Below are positions 13,471 to 22,565 of a stretch of 64,000 nucleotides of DNA, in pieces. How positions within the stretch are numbered: position 1 is the first letter of the stretch; every line of letters begins with the position of its first letter. The translations under genes and the position numbers were made by a program. The stretch is from Alentia gelatinosa (taxonomy: Eukaryota; Annelida; Polychaeta; Phyllodocida; Polynoidae): NCBI GenBank assembly GCA_950022655.1, contig OX465584.1:31624988-31688987 (forward strand), in the 5' to 3' direction. A model generated the notes under the pieces. It saw nothing but the letters and a program-made list of their open reading frames with translations. It did not search any database and was not told where the DNA came from.

Positions 13471-14701
13471 CTGTCGCCATAAACTCTGGTACAGGCATCT
13501 AAGCTACAGTTATGAGATGTATCCCTACTCACCAATCATTATTTTCCCATGCATAACAAAATTAAATATGTGAACAATGTATTATTTCGGATTTATGGAC
13601 AAACTTTGTTGTATTGTTGGCCGTGGAGTGCAGTGGAGGCAATAGATTGAGTACAGACCTCAGACCTCGCCACCTGCACCTGTGGCCAAGTTCGTCCGAT
13701 ATTTTTATGTCTGCCCTTTCCCTCATTCTGATGTTATCTGGCTAATTTCCCTACTTCCAGGAGGTGTCTAGCAGGAAAAGACAGGCAATTACTTCTCACC
13801 TGTTAACTTTCTTCTTCACACCAACTTTCGTATTTACCTACATTTATATGGGTTACTCTTTCGGAGAATTTTAGATTAGAACTGACCTCAAACAATTTCA
13901 TATTGAACATGCTTCGGATCTATTTACAGAATACACGAACAAAATTTGGTCGAAATTGTCACACTGACCTGAACTAGTAAGAAATTCATTTAAGTCGAAA
14001 CTGACACGGATGAGCTGAGGTTTGCAACCGCCATTAACTGTTTTCAGTGATTTCTCTCACATTTCACTAAAACTGTCAGATTTTACGGCGGCGTCCGTGC
14101 CCACCGACCACACACACCTGGCGTTTCCGGAGCCGCCCCGGAGTGACCCTCATTAAATGTAATTGCAATGATCTGCTGACGTCACACCTCGTGCCACTGA
14201 CCGGAAACTACTGTTGTGTTTCAGGTGCGCGCGCAGACAGGAAGCACACACACTGGACTGACCTCAACATGACCTCGCGAGTGAATAAGCCTTTAGACTT
14301 ACTTACTCCACAGACCAGACTGGAATTAGACCTACCCTTGGCAAAAGAGAAACCCCCGGCAGACCTAAACTATTCATGGACCCAGCCTTTGCAGAGTTCT
14401 TGCCGACCGAATTAGATGGCAGGCCTCAATCAGATTTTCACAATAGCTCAGAGAGTGTCCATTTTATAGCACAAATGATTATATAATAGGGCGATCCCGT
14501 GGCGGAAGGGCATGTTTGGATGAAGCGGTAAATCCAACTTCGATCCAACCTGGGTAGATTGAGCACCGCTGGCAGATTTCGTAATATGAGCATGACAATA
14601 CCCGCCCTGATGTGCTCACGGCTGAATAATGATAATGTACTTGGTATCAAGTTCTGCTGACTGAAAGCCTTGCTGAAATAGCATAACACCCACTGGAATT
14701 A
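13471..14701. other. Non-coding stretch left of the DIRS element
   Basis: No gene is recognised. One TGACGTCA palindrome is at 14177-14184 within a locally CpG-rich patch (about 14085-14290). The frames at 14143-14415 (plus) and 14438-14689 (minus) resemble nothing known to me. The sequence immediately left of the element, about 14690-14701, is its insertion flank. Confidence 0.5.
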
Positions 14702-14705
14702 AATA

Positions 14706-14801
14706 GGTAATTACCCGAATACTTACCTTGGTAGAAGTATGAAGGGGAATTGATGTTCTAACGAGCCTTGGGCACTACTGAGTGCCCAAGGGTAACAGGG
14801 A
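14706..14801 (+). repeat. DIRS 3' terminal segment, perfect complement of ICR left half
   Basis: These 96 bases are the reverse complement of 14947-15042 with no mismatch that I can see. The segment contains its own hairpin, with 10-base arms CTTGGGCACT and AGTGCCCAAG around a four-base loop. It is the extreme 3' end of the element in coding orientation. Confidence 0.95.
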
Positions 14802-14826
14802 GACACACTTCCGGGAGTAAACAGTC
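14796..14826 (+). repeat. DIRS inverted terminal repeat, 3' copy
   Basis: Thirty-one bases running from CAGGGAGACACAC to AAACAGTC are the perfect reverse complement of 20180-20210. This is the part of the ends shared between the two termini. In DIRS elements such repeats help join or prime the ends during replication through the ICR. Confidence 0.93.
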
Positions 14827-14946
14827 GTTGGAGCGCGAGTACCTATTATAGATTTTTAAAATCATGTAGAATATGGTAGATAGTTTTTATATTTTTTATT
14901 TGTGATTACCCGATATGGAGTGGTAGTACCGGGGCTGGATGGTGGG

Positions 14947-15096
14947 TCCCTGTTACCCTTGGGCACTCAGTAGTGCCCAAGGCTCGTTAGAACATCAATT
15001 CCCCTTCATACTTCTACCAAGGTAAGTATTCGGGTAATTACCTATTCTAACTCACCTTGGGGAACTACTTTTCGTTGCCCAAGGAGACAGGGAGAC
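14947..15096 (+). repeat. DIRS internal complementary region with candidate crossover site
   Basis: The region has two abutting halves. 14947-15042 is complementary to the element's 3' end (14706-14801) and 15047-15096 is complementary to its 5' end (20202-20251). They meet at TATT (15043-15046), the complement of the AATA found at both outer ends. This matches the model in which the ICR templates end joining to form a circle. Around the junction, CCAAGGT at 15017-15023 and ACCTTGG at 15054-15060 form inverted arms, and GGTAATTACC at 15033-15042 is a palindrome. These could be recombinase-binding arms, which is inference. Confidence 0.92.
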
Positions 15097-15479
15097 CTTT
15101 AAAGATAGTGATTTTAAAAATCTGTCAAACTTTCTCTGCCAGTATATATGAACAAAGTCATTGTTTTATGATAACTGTGTTTTTATTTCAAGAAACATAG
15201 TATATCTATAGGGTAGGGTAAGTCAACTTTCCTACAACAGTGTATATGTCATTAGCACCTGTATGTACTGGACAATATCTAAATATCTATATTGTCGTAC
15301 CATCTTAATAGTCACAGTATTTGAATCACATCATGATTCAAACAAATCACATAAACTTCAATCATCTTTTCTAATTTCTATCACAGTGGGAAACAACTGA
15401 TAGTTGTTTGCTATCAATATTAACGTAATTACCCGTAATAATTTGTTATTATCGACTAGACTAAGTTTACTGATCTGTC
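15097..15479. other. DIRS 3' untranslated segment
   Basis: AT-rich sequence between the stop of the recombinase frame (15480) and the ICR. No open frame or conserved motif is seen; it presumably forms the 3' untranslated part of the element's transcript. Confidence 0.6.
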
Positions 15480-16679
15480 TTAGGAATTATCTTCTAGGAT
15501 AGCCAGACCAACTTTTACGGTTTTCTTAGCTTCAATTGGCTTTCTGTAGTGCTTCGCCATCATTTTTTCTGTGGTCCATGAACCATAGGCCAAGATTGAG
15601 TTGACATCAACTCCTAATTTGGCAGCTGCCGATACTCCTGCTCCTCTCGTGGAGTGGCCTGAGTATTTGTTTGTGTCAACTCCTGCTTTTGCCAGGGTTG
15701 AGGTGACGTACCTGGAGACCGTATCTCTATGTATGGGGGCATGGGGCTTTTTGAATGACAAAATAAGGTCTTGTGATTTTCGAATCTCTTTGGTGACTTC
15801 TATGTACCTATTGAGTGTCCTTACCACACACAATCTTTTTTCTCTGTCAAACGGGTCTAAGACAATTGTTTGAAGGGGTTGGCCTGTCTTTGCCGTTTTC
15901 ATAAGCTTAGACAATACAAATCTCGCTGCACCTTCCTCAGTGAAGGTAAGGTTCTTTAGTGTCAATGCCGGTATGGCTTGCCCCCTCTGTCCTGTTACCA
16001 AGAGAAAAAGGACTACAAGTTTTTTCGTGAGATTTTCCAGGCTAAGATTTTTGTTTTTCCCCCAATCTTTGAATAGTTTTAGGACTATCCCCACATCCCA
16101 GAATTCAGAATATTTTGGTTCTGGGGGTTTTCGCAAATAAGCCGTTTTTACCGCCCTACATATCCAAAAATCTTTCCCAATTGTTTCCCCATTTTCCAAT
16201 CTTGGTAGTAGGACAGACAGGGCGCATCTGGCTGCGTTCACTGATCCATACGCATAATTTTCATCAGACATTTGTTTCAAGAATGTGCAAACCTGGAATA
16301 CCATTGGTTTTTTCGAATTTACATTGTTTATCAGACAGAATGTGTACCACTTATTGATGTAGGTATTATAAGTCTTTTTTGTATTCTCCTGCCAGGAGTC
16401 CATGAGAAATTTTGCGGTTGATCTATCACACCCTTTCTCTTGTACAAGATTATTTTCTAATGTAGTGAAAAAAGTAGACTTATTCCTCCTTGGAAACTTT
16501 GTTGTTGAGACTTTGGGAGAACGAGATTTGTTGTCTTCTTCCCTATTTTCTTCACTCTTTTTGCTCTTTTCATCAGTGGTGTGAACCAGACGGCGCTTGG
16601 CCAGTTCGGGGTGACTAGGACCATCCTTCTTGGTTTGTCTGTGCGGATCTTGCGTAGGACCCTGAGGATGAGGCTGCAA
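15480..16679 (-). CDS. DIRS tyrosine recombinase (integrase)
   Basis: The product would catalyse strand exchange between the circular DNA intermediate and the genome. The 399-codon reading holds an N-terminal basic, low-complexity part (about 1-70), a core-binding-like helical part (about 75-190) and a catalytic domain. Candidate active-site residues are R232 in TGQRGQA, H342 and R345 in GHSTRGAG, W368 in YGSWT and Y378 in HYRK; the usual lysine may be K261 or near it. This is the expected R-K-H-R-W-Y set. The start given is a TTG; no ATG opens the frame, which is open further upstream and overlaps the RT frame by over 200 bases. It may therefore be expressed by -1 frameshifting or reinitiation. 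The frame is intact with a normal stop. The family assignment is firm; the true N terminus is not. Confidence 0.9.
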   Translation of the reverse strand: MQPHPQGPTQDPHRQTKKDGPSHPELAKRRLVHTTDEKSKKSEENREEDNKSRSPKVSTTKFPRRNKSTFFTTLENNLVQEKGCDRSTAKFLMDSWQENTKKTYNTYINKWYTFCLINNVNSKKPMVFQVCTFLKQMSDENYAYGSVNAARCALSVLLPRLENGETIGKDFWICRAVKTAYLRKPPEPKYSEFWDVGIVLKLFKDWGKNKNLSLENLTKKLVVLFLLVTGQRGQAIPALTLKNLTFTEEGAARFVLSKLMKTAKTGQPLQTIVLDPFDREKRLCVVRTLNRYIEVTKEIRKSQDLILSFKKPHAPIHRDTVSRYVTSTLAKAGVDTNKYSGHSTRGAGVSAAAKLGVDVNSILAYGSWTTEKMMAKHYRKPIEAKKTVKVGLAILEDNS

Positions 16680-18454
16680 GGGGGGAAAGCATAAGCGTTT
16701 ATACCCTCCCAGGACATAGTAAACGCATCAACATGAGAGCTGTTAGGGTCAGGCTTCCATGATACGTAATGGTCACATTTATGATTTACATACGAGGCAA
16801 ATAGATCAATATGCGGTTGTCCAAAACTTTCTGTTAATTTTTGAAACAGTTTCTCAGACAGAGCCCATTCAAGATTGTCCTTGAACACTCTTGATGCTTT
16901 GTCGGCCAGTACATTGAGTCTACCTGGTAAGTAATCTATTGTTACCCAGTTATCCATTTTTTGTGCCCATAACCATATGGCTTTTGCTACATTATCACAT
17001 GTTATAGATCTAACACCTCCGAATTTTCGGACATAGTTCATCGCCGTAGTGTTATCCGTAAGAATATGAATCGTTTTTCCCTTCTCTTTACAGAAACTAT
17101 GGAGGGCCAACAATATAGCTTTCAACTCAAGCACGTTGATATGTGCTTCATCTTTTTCCTCCCATCTGCCACCTATAGATACTCCATTCAAATGTGCTCC
17201 CCAGCCCTCAAGGCTGGCGTCAGTAGAGATGGTAAGGTCAGAATAATCTGGTCTTATCAGCCTTTTTGCTGTTTGGATATGGTCCAACCACCAAAAAATA
17301 TCTTCTCTACCCTTTCCAGAAATTTTCATGCTTTGATCGAAATTTCCTCTAGCAAATACCAGTGCTTGATTCTTATCCCTTTCTAAAGATTTAACATGTG
17401 CCAAACCATAGTCAACTCCAGGAGAGTAGGCTATCATTAGGCCAATGAGGCCTGCACATTGTCTAATACATACGTTTCGTTTTTGTAGTGTATCGTTTGC
17501 TAGGGTAACAAATTTGTCAATTTTTTCTTGGTCAATTGTTAGGATCATGTTTTCTGAATCAAACAGAAACCCTAGGAAGGTAAGTTTTGTTTGTGGTTCA
17601 CATACTGATTTTTCAGGGTGGACAACAAATCCTAGCATGTCTAACGTTGCGGCCAGTGTTTTTACAGCAATTTGACATTCTTTATGTGTTTCAGCCATCA
17701 CGAAAGAATCATCAATATAGCCAAAGCATTGTAATCCTTTCATGCGTAGGGAAGCGAACACAGGTACAAGTATTTTGGTGAAAATTCTTGGCGCACATGC
17801 GAGGCCATTTGGTAATACAGTAAACTGGTACAGTACCTTTCTCCATTTAAACCTTAAGAATTTTCTGTGTTCTTCAGAGATTGAGATCGAATAATATGCG
17901 TCTTTCAGGTCTATGGACGCCATGAAGTGATCTTTTTCTAACATTTCTATGGCCGTATTTAGTGTGGCCATTTTGAAATGTTGATACTCGATGTTTTTGT
18001 TCAGTTGGGTGAGGTCTAATATAACCCTGATCTTATTTCCCGGTTTTGGTCGGGTGAAAATGTTGGATACCCATTCACCTTTAGAGTGATCTGCGTGTTC
18101 TATGACCCCTTTAGATAGCATATTTTCAATTTCAGCGTCTACTTTTGGTTTTTCTTCCCTAGACAATTTATACTCAGCTGGTTGTTTTTTCTGAATTGGC
18201 ACCGACAGGAAAGGGATTTTTACCCCTTTTACCATAGATAATACCCATTTGTCGTTTGTAACCTTTTTCCAGTTTTTGAGGAAATTTTTTGTCTGCCCTG
18301 CCACAAAGTTGTTAGGGGTGTTTTTCAGATTCCAATTGTTAGGAATATGACCAACCTGTTCTATTTCTTGTTCCCAGTCTTTTGGTGCTGGTGGTTCTGT
18401 TGGTTCTGTTTGTACCCGTTGTTGTTGTACCCGTTGTTGTTGTTGTTGAACCAT
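16457..18454 (-). CDS. DIRS reverse transcriptase-RNase H polyprotein
   Basis: The 665-residue product would copy the element's RNA and remove the RNA strand. It starts with a Gln-rich tail. The RT part (about 95-300) shows the first catalytic Asp at D182 in SIDLKDAY, the LPNGLACAPRIF block at 214-225 and the YIDD box at 246-249. RNase H (about 405-522) shows D412 in STDAS, E443 in LELK, D467 in LTDNT and D518 in LADKAS, so all four acidic residues are present. A conserved tail follows (about 545-625: HIDLFASYVNHKC, AYAFPPCSLI, TPNWPSAVW); it sits where many DIRS elements carry an adenine-methyltransferase-like domain, but the FPPC motif departs from the usual PP[YFW]. The ATG has G at +4. 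Its start overlaps the gag-like frame by 94 bases, in the -1 frame, and it runs into the recombinase frame. Confidence 0.93.
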   Translation of the reverse strand: MVQQQQQRVQQQRVQTEPTEPPAPKDWEQEIEQVGHIPNNWNLKNTPNNFVAGQTKNFLKNWKKVTNDKWVLSMVKGVKIPFLSVPIQKKQPAEYKLSREEKPKVDAEIENMLSKGVIEHADHSKGEWVSNIFTRPKPGNKIRVILDLTQLNKNIEYQHFKMATLNTAIEMLEKDHFMASIDLKDAYYSISISEEHRKFLRFKWRKVLYQFTVLPNGLACAPRIFTKILVPVFASLRMKGLQCFGYIDDSFVMAETHKECQIAVKTLAATLDMLGFVVHPEKSVCEPQTKLTFLGFLFDSENMILTIDQEKIDKFVTLANDTLQKRNVCIRQCAGLIGLMIAYSPGVDYGLAHVKSLERDKNQALVFARGNFDQSMKISGKGREDIFWWLDHIQTAKRLIRPDYSDLTISTDASLEGWGAHLNGVSIGGRWEEKDEAHINVLELKAILLALHSFCKEKGKTIHILTDNTTAMNYVRKFGGVRSITCDNVAKAIWLWAQKMDNWVTIDYLPGRLNVLADKASRVFKDNLEWALSEKLFQKLTESFGQPHIDLFASYVNHKCDHYVSWKPDPNSSHVDAFTMSWEGINAYAFPPCSLILRVLRKIRTDKPRRMVLVTPNWPSAVWFTPLMKRAKRVKKIGKKTTNLVLPKSQQQSFQGGISLLFSLH
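16679..16685 (-). promoter_or_regulatory. Candidate -1 frameshift heptamer C_CCC_CCT
   Basis: Read on the minus strand in the RT frame, the bases are C CCC CCT, which fits the X_XXY_YYZ pattern. A one-base backward slip here moves the ribosome from RT (around P592) into the recombinase frame at the TTG codon that opens the 399-codon reading. No downstream pseudoknot was evaluated. C-rich slippery sites are less common than A- or U-rich ones, so this is a hypothesis. Confidence 0.3.
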
Positions 18455-19857
18455 GGGCGTTGCTGCCCCTGGTACTGGTTTCCTTGCCGGTTGTACTGGG
18501 ACCTCTGGTTGTATCCCGACTGGCGAAACCCCATATGCTGATTCTGTGGATAACGTCTGCCTTGTTTGTTACCCATAGGTTTCTTGTGCTTGTCCGGTTT
18601 GTCTTGTTTTCCGAACATGCGCTTCACCATTTTTCCACCTTTGTCAGCCTCTTTCATGTTGTCGTGCACTGCGTCTCCAAAGAGAAACTTGTTATCAATT
18701 TTGGAGTTGATCACTGTGTCGGCTAGGTCTTTGGATAGTTTTGACCTGAAAGCTTCACGCCTGCGTTTCACTATCGCCGTGTTTGCGTAAAACAACAGTT
18801 TGAAGCCGTCAACTGTTGCATTGGCTGCCTCATTTAACTCGGGGTCGTCCTCCCCACGTGTGAAAGCCAACTGTATATAAGGCATGAATGTTGTGACTGC
18901 CGCCATTAACGCTTGTGTGGCAAACACCAGTTGTTGGTCACACTTTTTTACCGATGTATCCACCTCTTTGGCATTCTTTAGACACTCTTCCATAGCTGGT
19001 GCTGCCATGTTTGTAATATTCTTTGGTGGCGGGTATTTGTCAACGAGTTGCTTACCCGCTCTCACATCGGCTGTTACATTGATCAGTGAATCAAACAAGC
19101 ACGCCAAGTCAACATCAATGGGCGCTGAAGATGGTATGTTATTAACCTCTTCATGTGCTGTAATGCAAGCCGAGGTTATTGAACCAGGCTTAGCTTTTGC
19201 GAACGGCTTAGGTTTCTCTTTGTCTTCGGTTTTTTCTTCAGTGGTCAAGATGGCCGCCGTTTGAGTGGTTTCGGCCGCGTCCCCTGTAATTGGGTCAGGG
19301 TTAAGGAGATGGTCAAGTTCCCCAGTATTATCATCCTCATGGGAAAAATCATCATTGCAGCTGTGTTGTGTATTGTCCGCATTTGAGTTATTCAACCCTT
19401 GTTGGAAAAACATAGCCATTTGTTCGAAGAAACTGTTCATCTGTGGCCTGGGCTGGACCCGTTGTGCTCGTTTCGGCCCCACTGAGTTAGCGTGGGTGGC
19501 CGAGGGGGTAGCATCCGCAGATGGCGTGGCATTATCCGGTGAGGTATTATCCGGTTTCGGGTTAGTGTCTTGAGTGTAAACACTGTCCGAAGTAACTGTT
19601 TCACAGGGTGTACGTTTCTTGCGTTCCAAACGCCTTTTCTTTAAGAAAAGGATTTCTTCCTCATCTGGGGGTACATCCGAGTCAGATAGAGCAGGTCTCT
19701 TTCGAGGTGCCTTTGTTGTGGGGGTGTCCGCCATATTGGAATTCTCGGCACAGTCATCAGCTTTCTCAGGATCTTTCTCGCCCTCAGGCTCAACCCTGGC
19801 ATCCTTAATAATCTTGTTAAGGAGTTTAGTCTGGTCTTTTAGCGTTTTTACAGACAT
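18361..19857 (-). CDS. DIRS gag-like protein (ORF1)
   Basis: A 498-residue protein occupying the first position of the element, where DIRS elements encode a putative gag or nucleocapsid. Sequence features are an acidic and polar N terminus with basic clusters PRKRP (51-55) and KKRRLERKKR (73-82) that look like nuclear localisation signals, a Ser/Thr/Asp-rich linker, and a central, probably helical domain (about 235-400: DVDLACLFDSLINV, KKCDQQLVFATQALMAAV). The tail of about 75 residues is rich in Asn, Gln, Gly and Arg. There are no CCHC zinc knuckles, so RNA binding would rest on the basic N/Q/G/R tail. The start ATG is unambiguous. The role is inferred from position and composition, not from a domain match. 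Confidence 0.85.
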   Translation of the reverse strand: MSVKTLKDQTKLLNKIIKDARVEPEGEKDPEKADDCAENSNMADTPTTKAPRKRPALSDSDVPPDEEEILFLKKRRLERKKRTPCETVTSDSVYTQDTNPKPDNTSPDNATPSADATPSATHANSVGPKRAQRVQPRPQMNSFFEQMAMFFQQGLNNSNADNTQHSCNDDFSHEDDNTGELDHLLNPDPITGDAAETTQTAAILTTEEKTEDKEKPKPFAKAKPGSITSACITAHEEVNNIPSSAPIDVDLACLFDSLINVTADVRAGKQLVDKYPPPKNITNMAAPAMEECLKNAKEVDTSVKKCDQQLVFATQALMAAVTTFMPYIQLAFTRGEDDPELNEAANATVDGFKLLFYANTAIVKRRREAFRSKLSKDLADTVINSKIDNKFLFGDAVHDNMKEADKGGKMVKRMFGKQDKPDKHKKPMGNKQGRRYPQNQHMGFRQSGYNQRSQYNRQGNQYQGQQRPWFNNNNNGYNNNGYKQNQQNHQHQKTGNKK

Positions 19858-20179
19858 TTTCCTGACTCAAGTTAAGTTGGGGATACACAATCCTCGAGAA
19901 ATCCAGGAGTATACAGTATTACTCAAAAGCAAGTCACTGGGTTTCCTCGTAATCGGCCGCAGCCTGGAGTCGTGAAGAATTTGCTACTGCAAATTAATAA
20001 TCAAAAAACCCGCAATTAGTGACTATTATATACATTACTAATAACCCCACAGGGTGAATGTACTGTAAAAACAATAAATATCAAAATATAGTAAAGAATA
20101 CCGCAAAATATGCAGTTAATTAGGTAATTACTTACCCGCTCCGCTTACATACGTCCGTCCTCCTTGGGTGTTCGCGCGG
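19858..20179. other. DIRS 5' untranslated segment
   Basis: Lies between the gag-like start codon and the inverted terminal repeat. It presumably contains the element's promoter; I see no clear TATA box in good position. A GGTAATTAC word near 20127 repeats part of the 3' terminal sequence. Confidence 0.5.
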
Positions 20180-20210
20180 GACTGTTTACTCCCGGAAGTG
20201 TGTCTCCCTG
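20180..20210 (-). repeat. DIRS inverted terminal repeat, 5' copy
   Basis: Perfect reverse complement of 14796-14826 over 31 bases, from GACTGTTTACTCC to GTCTCCCTG on the plus strand. Confidence 0.93.
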
Positions 20211-20251
20211 TCTCCTTGGGCAACGAAAAGTAGTTCCCCAAGGTGAGTTAG
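20202..20251 (-). repeat. DIRS 5' terminal segment, complement of ICR right half
   Basis: Fifty bases that are the perfect reverse complement of 15047-15096. Like the 3' end, the segment carries a near-palindrome, with CCTTGGGG and GCCCAAGG flanking a short loop. The element ends in the AATA at 20252-20255. Confidence 0.93.
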
Positions 20252-20255
20252 AATA

Positions 20256-21119
20256 ATTCAATTCACCAACCTTATAAACTGGCCAAAAAAATACAAGCCA
20301 TAACCACATTCAAATCTAATATATTCACGGTGTTGACTTGTTCAATAAAAGCATCAGTTTATCACCCATATCATATTTACAAGTAATAACTTGGTTATTT
20401 CTGGTTCCCACGATCACATATCTGTCTGGCTGCAGCCACACACCACCAACCCCACCCCTTGCAACCACCACCCCACCCCTAAGAGGCCTCTCTTCTGTCT
20501 GGAGTTCAAACCATGTACGCCATGACCCTAGAAACCCCTGCCCAGCCCACTTTACCCCACCTCACCCCATTCCACCCCGCCCCGCCCCACTTCGCCAAGC
20601 TCTACCCTACCCCGTCCTACACTGCTAAACCTCATTCAACCCCACTACACCCAATGCGTCAGCCTCGTCATAACCGTCGCTATAACGGCGTTGCAGATCA
20701 TCATCATAAACACCCCCGGCGTCCCTACCCCAGTGGCTTCCATAGTCTGCCCTGATCACTCTGGCCTGAAGCCTCGTAAAACATGGACTCGTAAAACCCT
20801 CTGGTAGGAATAACTCGGATGTAGCTCGGATATAACTCACATCGGTCATATTTCATGTAGAATACATTGTATTCAGAGAGGGTACTGACAGGGTGGGCCT
20901 GCTTGTCACTGTATTGTAGAGACTGCACTCTGTGTACGTCTAGCACCTACCCCTAACAGCTTGTGTTTTACCCATTCTTTTCAATCCTCCTTGTTCACAC
21001 ATTTCCAAAACATTTCCCAGACACAGATCTATATCGTTTATGCTGGCCCATCTCCATACACCCACCTAGCACCAGCCCCATACACCCATCCCTCTCTTCC
21101 CCACCCTCCATCCTACCCG
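20256..21119. other. Non-coding flank with C-rich low-complexity DNA
   Basis: Right flank of the DIRS insertion. 20435-20650 is strongly C-rich on the plus strand, made of CCCCAC, CCCCTC and CCCCGC-like words, and yields proline-rich pseudo-frames. No gene is supported. Confidence 0.55.
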
Positions 21120-21480
21120 CCCTAAGCGCCCCCTACCAATTTACCGCTGCGCGGCGACCAACATGGCCGCCAACCTGCATCCGCCGGCGGTGGCGACCGC
21201 GGCGCCGCACCGACGCGGCAAAGCGTCACTCGTCGCCATGGCAACAGACCAGACAAATTAAGAAAATGGCAGGTAAGCACGGTGCAGTGTGCCGCAGCGG
21301 CGGCGGCAGCTCTATCGGCAGGCCGAGGCACGGACCAGATTTTCCTGTATGTTTTTCCCCTACTTATCCACAGACAGAGGACTGTGAATCTGGGAACGGC
21401 CGCGCCCAGTTTGGGACCCCCACCTTCCCTTCCTCTCTGCCACAATTGCTGTCGTCGCCAGGCGCCCAGCCTGACCGCAG
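21120..21480 (+). promoter_or_regulatory. CpG-rich block with possible short first exon
   Basis: This stretch is strikingly CpG-rich relative to its neighbours. YY1-like or Kozak-like ATGGCCGCC occurs at 21163. An ATG at 21266 is followed by GCAG and an excellent splice donor, CAG|GTAAGC, at 21273, so a tiny first coding exon ending at 21272 is possible. A second ATGGCAGCG at 21534 follows a pyrimidine-rich TTTTCAG. None of this can be linked to a recognisable protein, so it is a candidate promoter or first exon only. Confidence 0.3.
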
Positions 21481-22565
21481 CTAAATCTGCAGCGCTTAAA
21501 TAGAAAATCCACGCTTTCCATTTTCAGTAGAAGATGGCAGCGCCGGACTATTTTCACTGCAAGCCTTTGTTGTACGGTCGGCTCCTGTTCCGATTCCAAT
21601 AAGCAGCAGGATCAGCATCCAAAAATGGTCGGTGCAGCACTTGGAGCAGGAATTCCCAATAAATACACACCGCAACCAGGTGTACCATAGCCACATGCAC
21701 AGACATACGATGTAGTTAATATATGCCAACACGTCCATTGGAAACAGCGATACACCAAACATGGCTGAAGTATCGTTATAAGTAACCGAATTATCTTATC
21801 TGACATGCTGCTATTGGTAAACAGCTGGTAGGAACAGCTGCTTCTACTGATCCGTGATCTGACAACCTGGTATAGGTTAATACATGATCAATAGGTGAAT
21901 CAATCGTCTACACGCATGTGTCGCTCGATGAAGTTAACTGTGGGAACATATAGGTACACAGATGGATATCCGTCGAATGAAGGCCTATAGTGTTTTACAT
22001 CACGTTGGAGTTAATGAAATGTATACTTGACACGAAAAAAACATCAAAATAGAGTCTCAATATTATATAAGGACAACAAGATACAGCCTTCAACGGACAC
22101 AGGGGTAAAAGCCTATATGCGTAACGAATGGAGATGCAGTAGCCATGGGACATAGAAATAATGGGTTATACGTGTAATATCAAATTGGCGTCTCCATGTG
22201 ACTTGGGGGTAAAGGAAAATCCATGTAATATATCAAGATGTAGTCGCCATTGGTCAATGGGATACAACGTAATACAATGCAACTGTGACATCCGTGTCTA
22301 ACAATGTCTGACTAGAACTACTGCTTCACTGGTATGGCTTCTTAAACTTCTTAGAATATGAACCTGCCCACCATACACCAACGTGGCCCAAACAGCATTG
22401 ATAACATCAAAGTACCATGTCCATTCTCTTTCATGTCACGGTCACGGAAATGTACAGATTCGGTGTGGGCGACGCCAATTATTGGTTAAGTGAATAGAAC
22501 AGCCGTGAATAGAAAGGAAACGCCCAGGACGTCGTATACAGACTTGAGAAAGTCACACCTTCCCC
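21481..22565. other. Non-coding stretch, no gene recognised
   Basis: Apart from the ATGGCAGCG noted at 21534, nothing suggests an exon. Composition returns to AT-rich. Confidence 0.5.

Larger units (their letters stand above)
14702..20255 (-). mobile_element. Complete DIRS-type tyrosine recombinase retrotransposon
   Basis: About 5.55 kb, coding strand minus, so its 5' end is at the right. In coding order it has a gag-like frame, a reverse transcriptase-RNase H frame and a tyrosine recombinase frame, overlapping in series. It lacks long terminal direct repeats and instead has inverted terminal repeats plus an internal complementary region next to the 3' end, the hallmark of the DIRS group. 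The four bases AATA occur at both outer ends (14702-14705 and 20252-20255), and their complement TATT is at the ICR centre (15043-15046). All three frames are uninterrupted and the 3' end matches its ICR half without a mismatch, so the copy looks young. DIRS elements replicate through a circular intermediate and insert by recombination without target duplication. I cannot name a subfamily. Confidence 0.93.

Noticed and set aside
14702..20255. LTR retrotransposon or Ngaro/PAT-type element
   Set aside because: There are no long direct repeats, no aspartic protease or DDE integrase, and the inverted ends with an ICR fit DIRS rather than split-direct-repeat groups.
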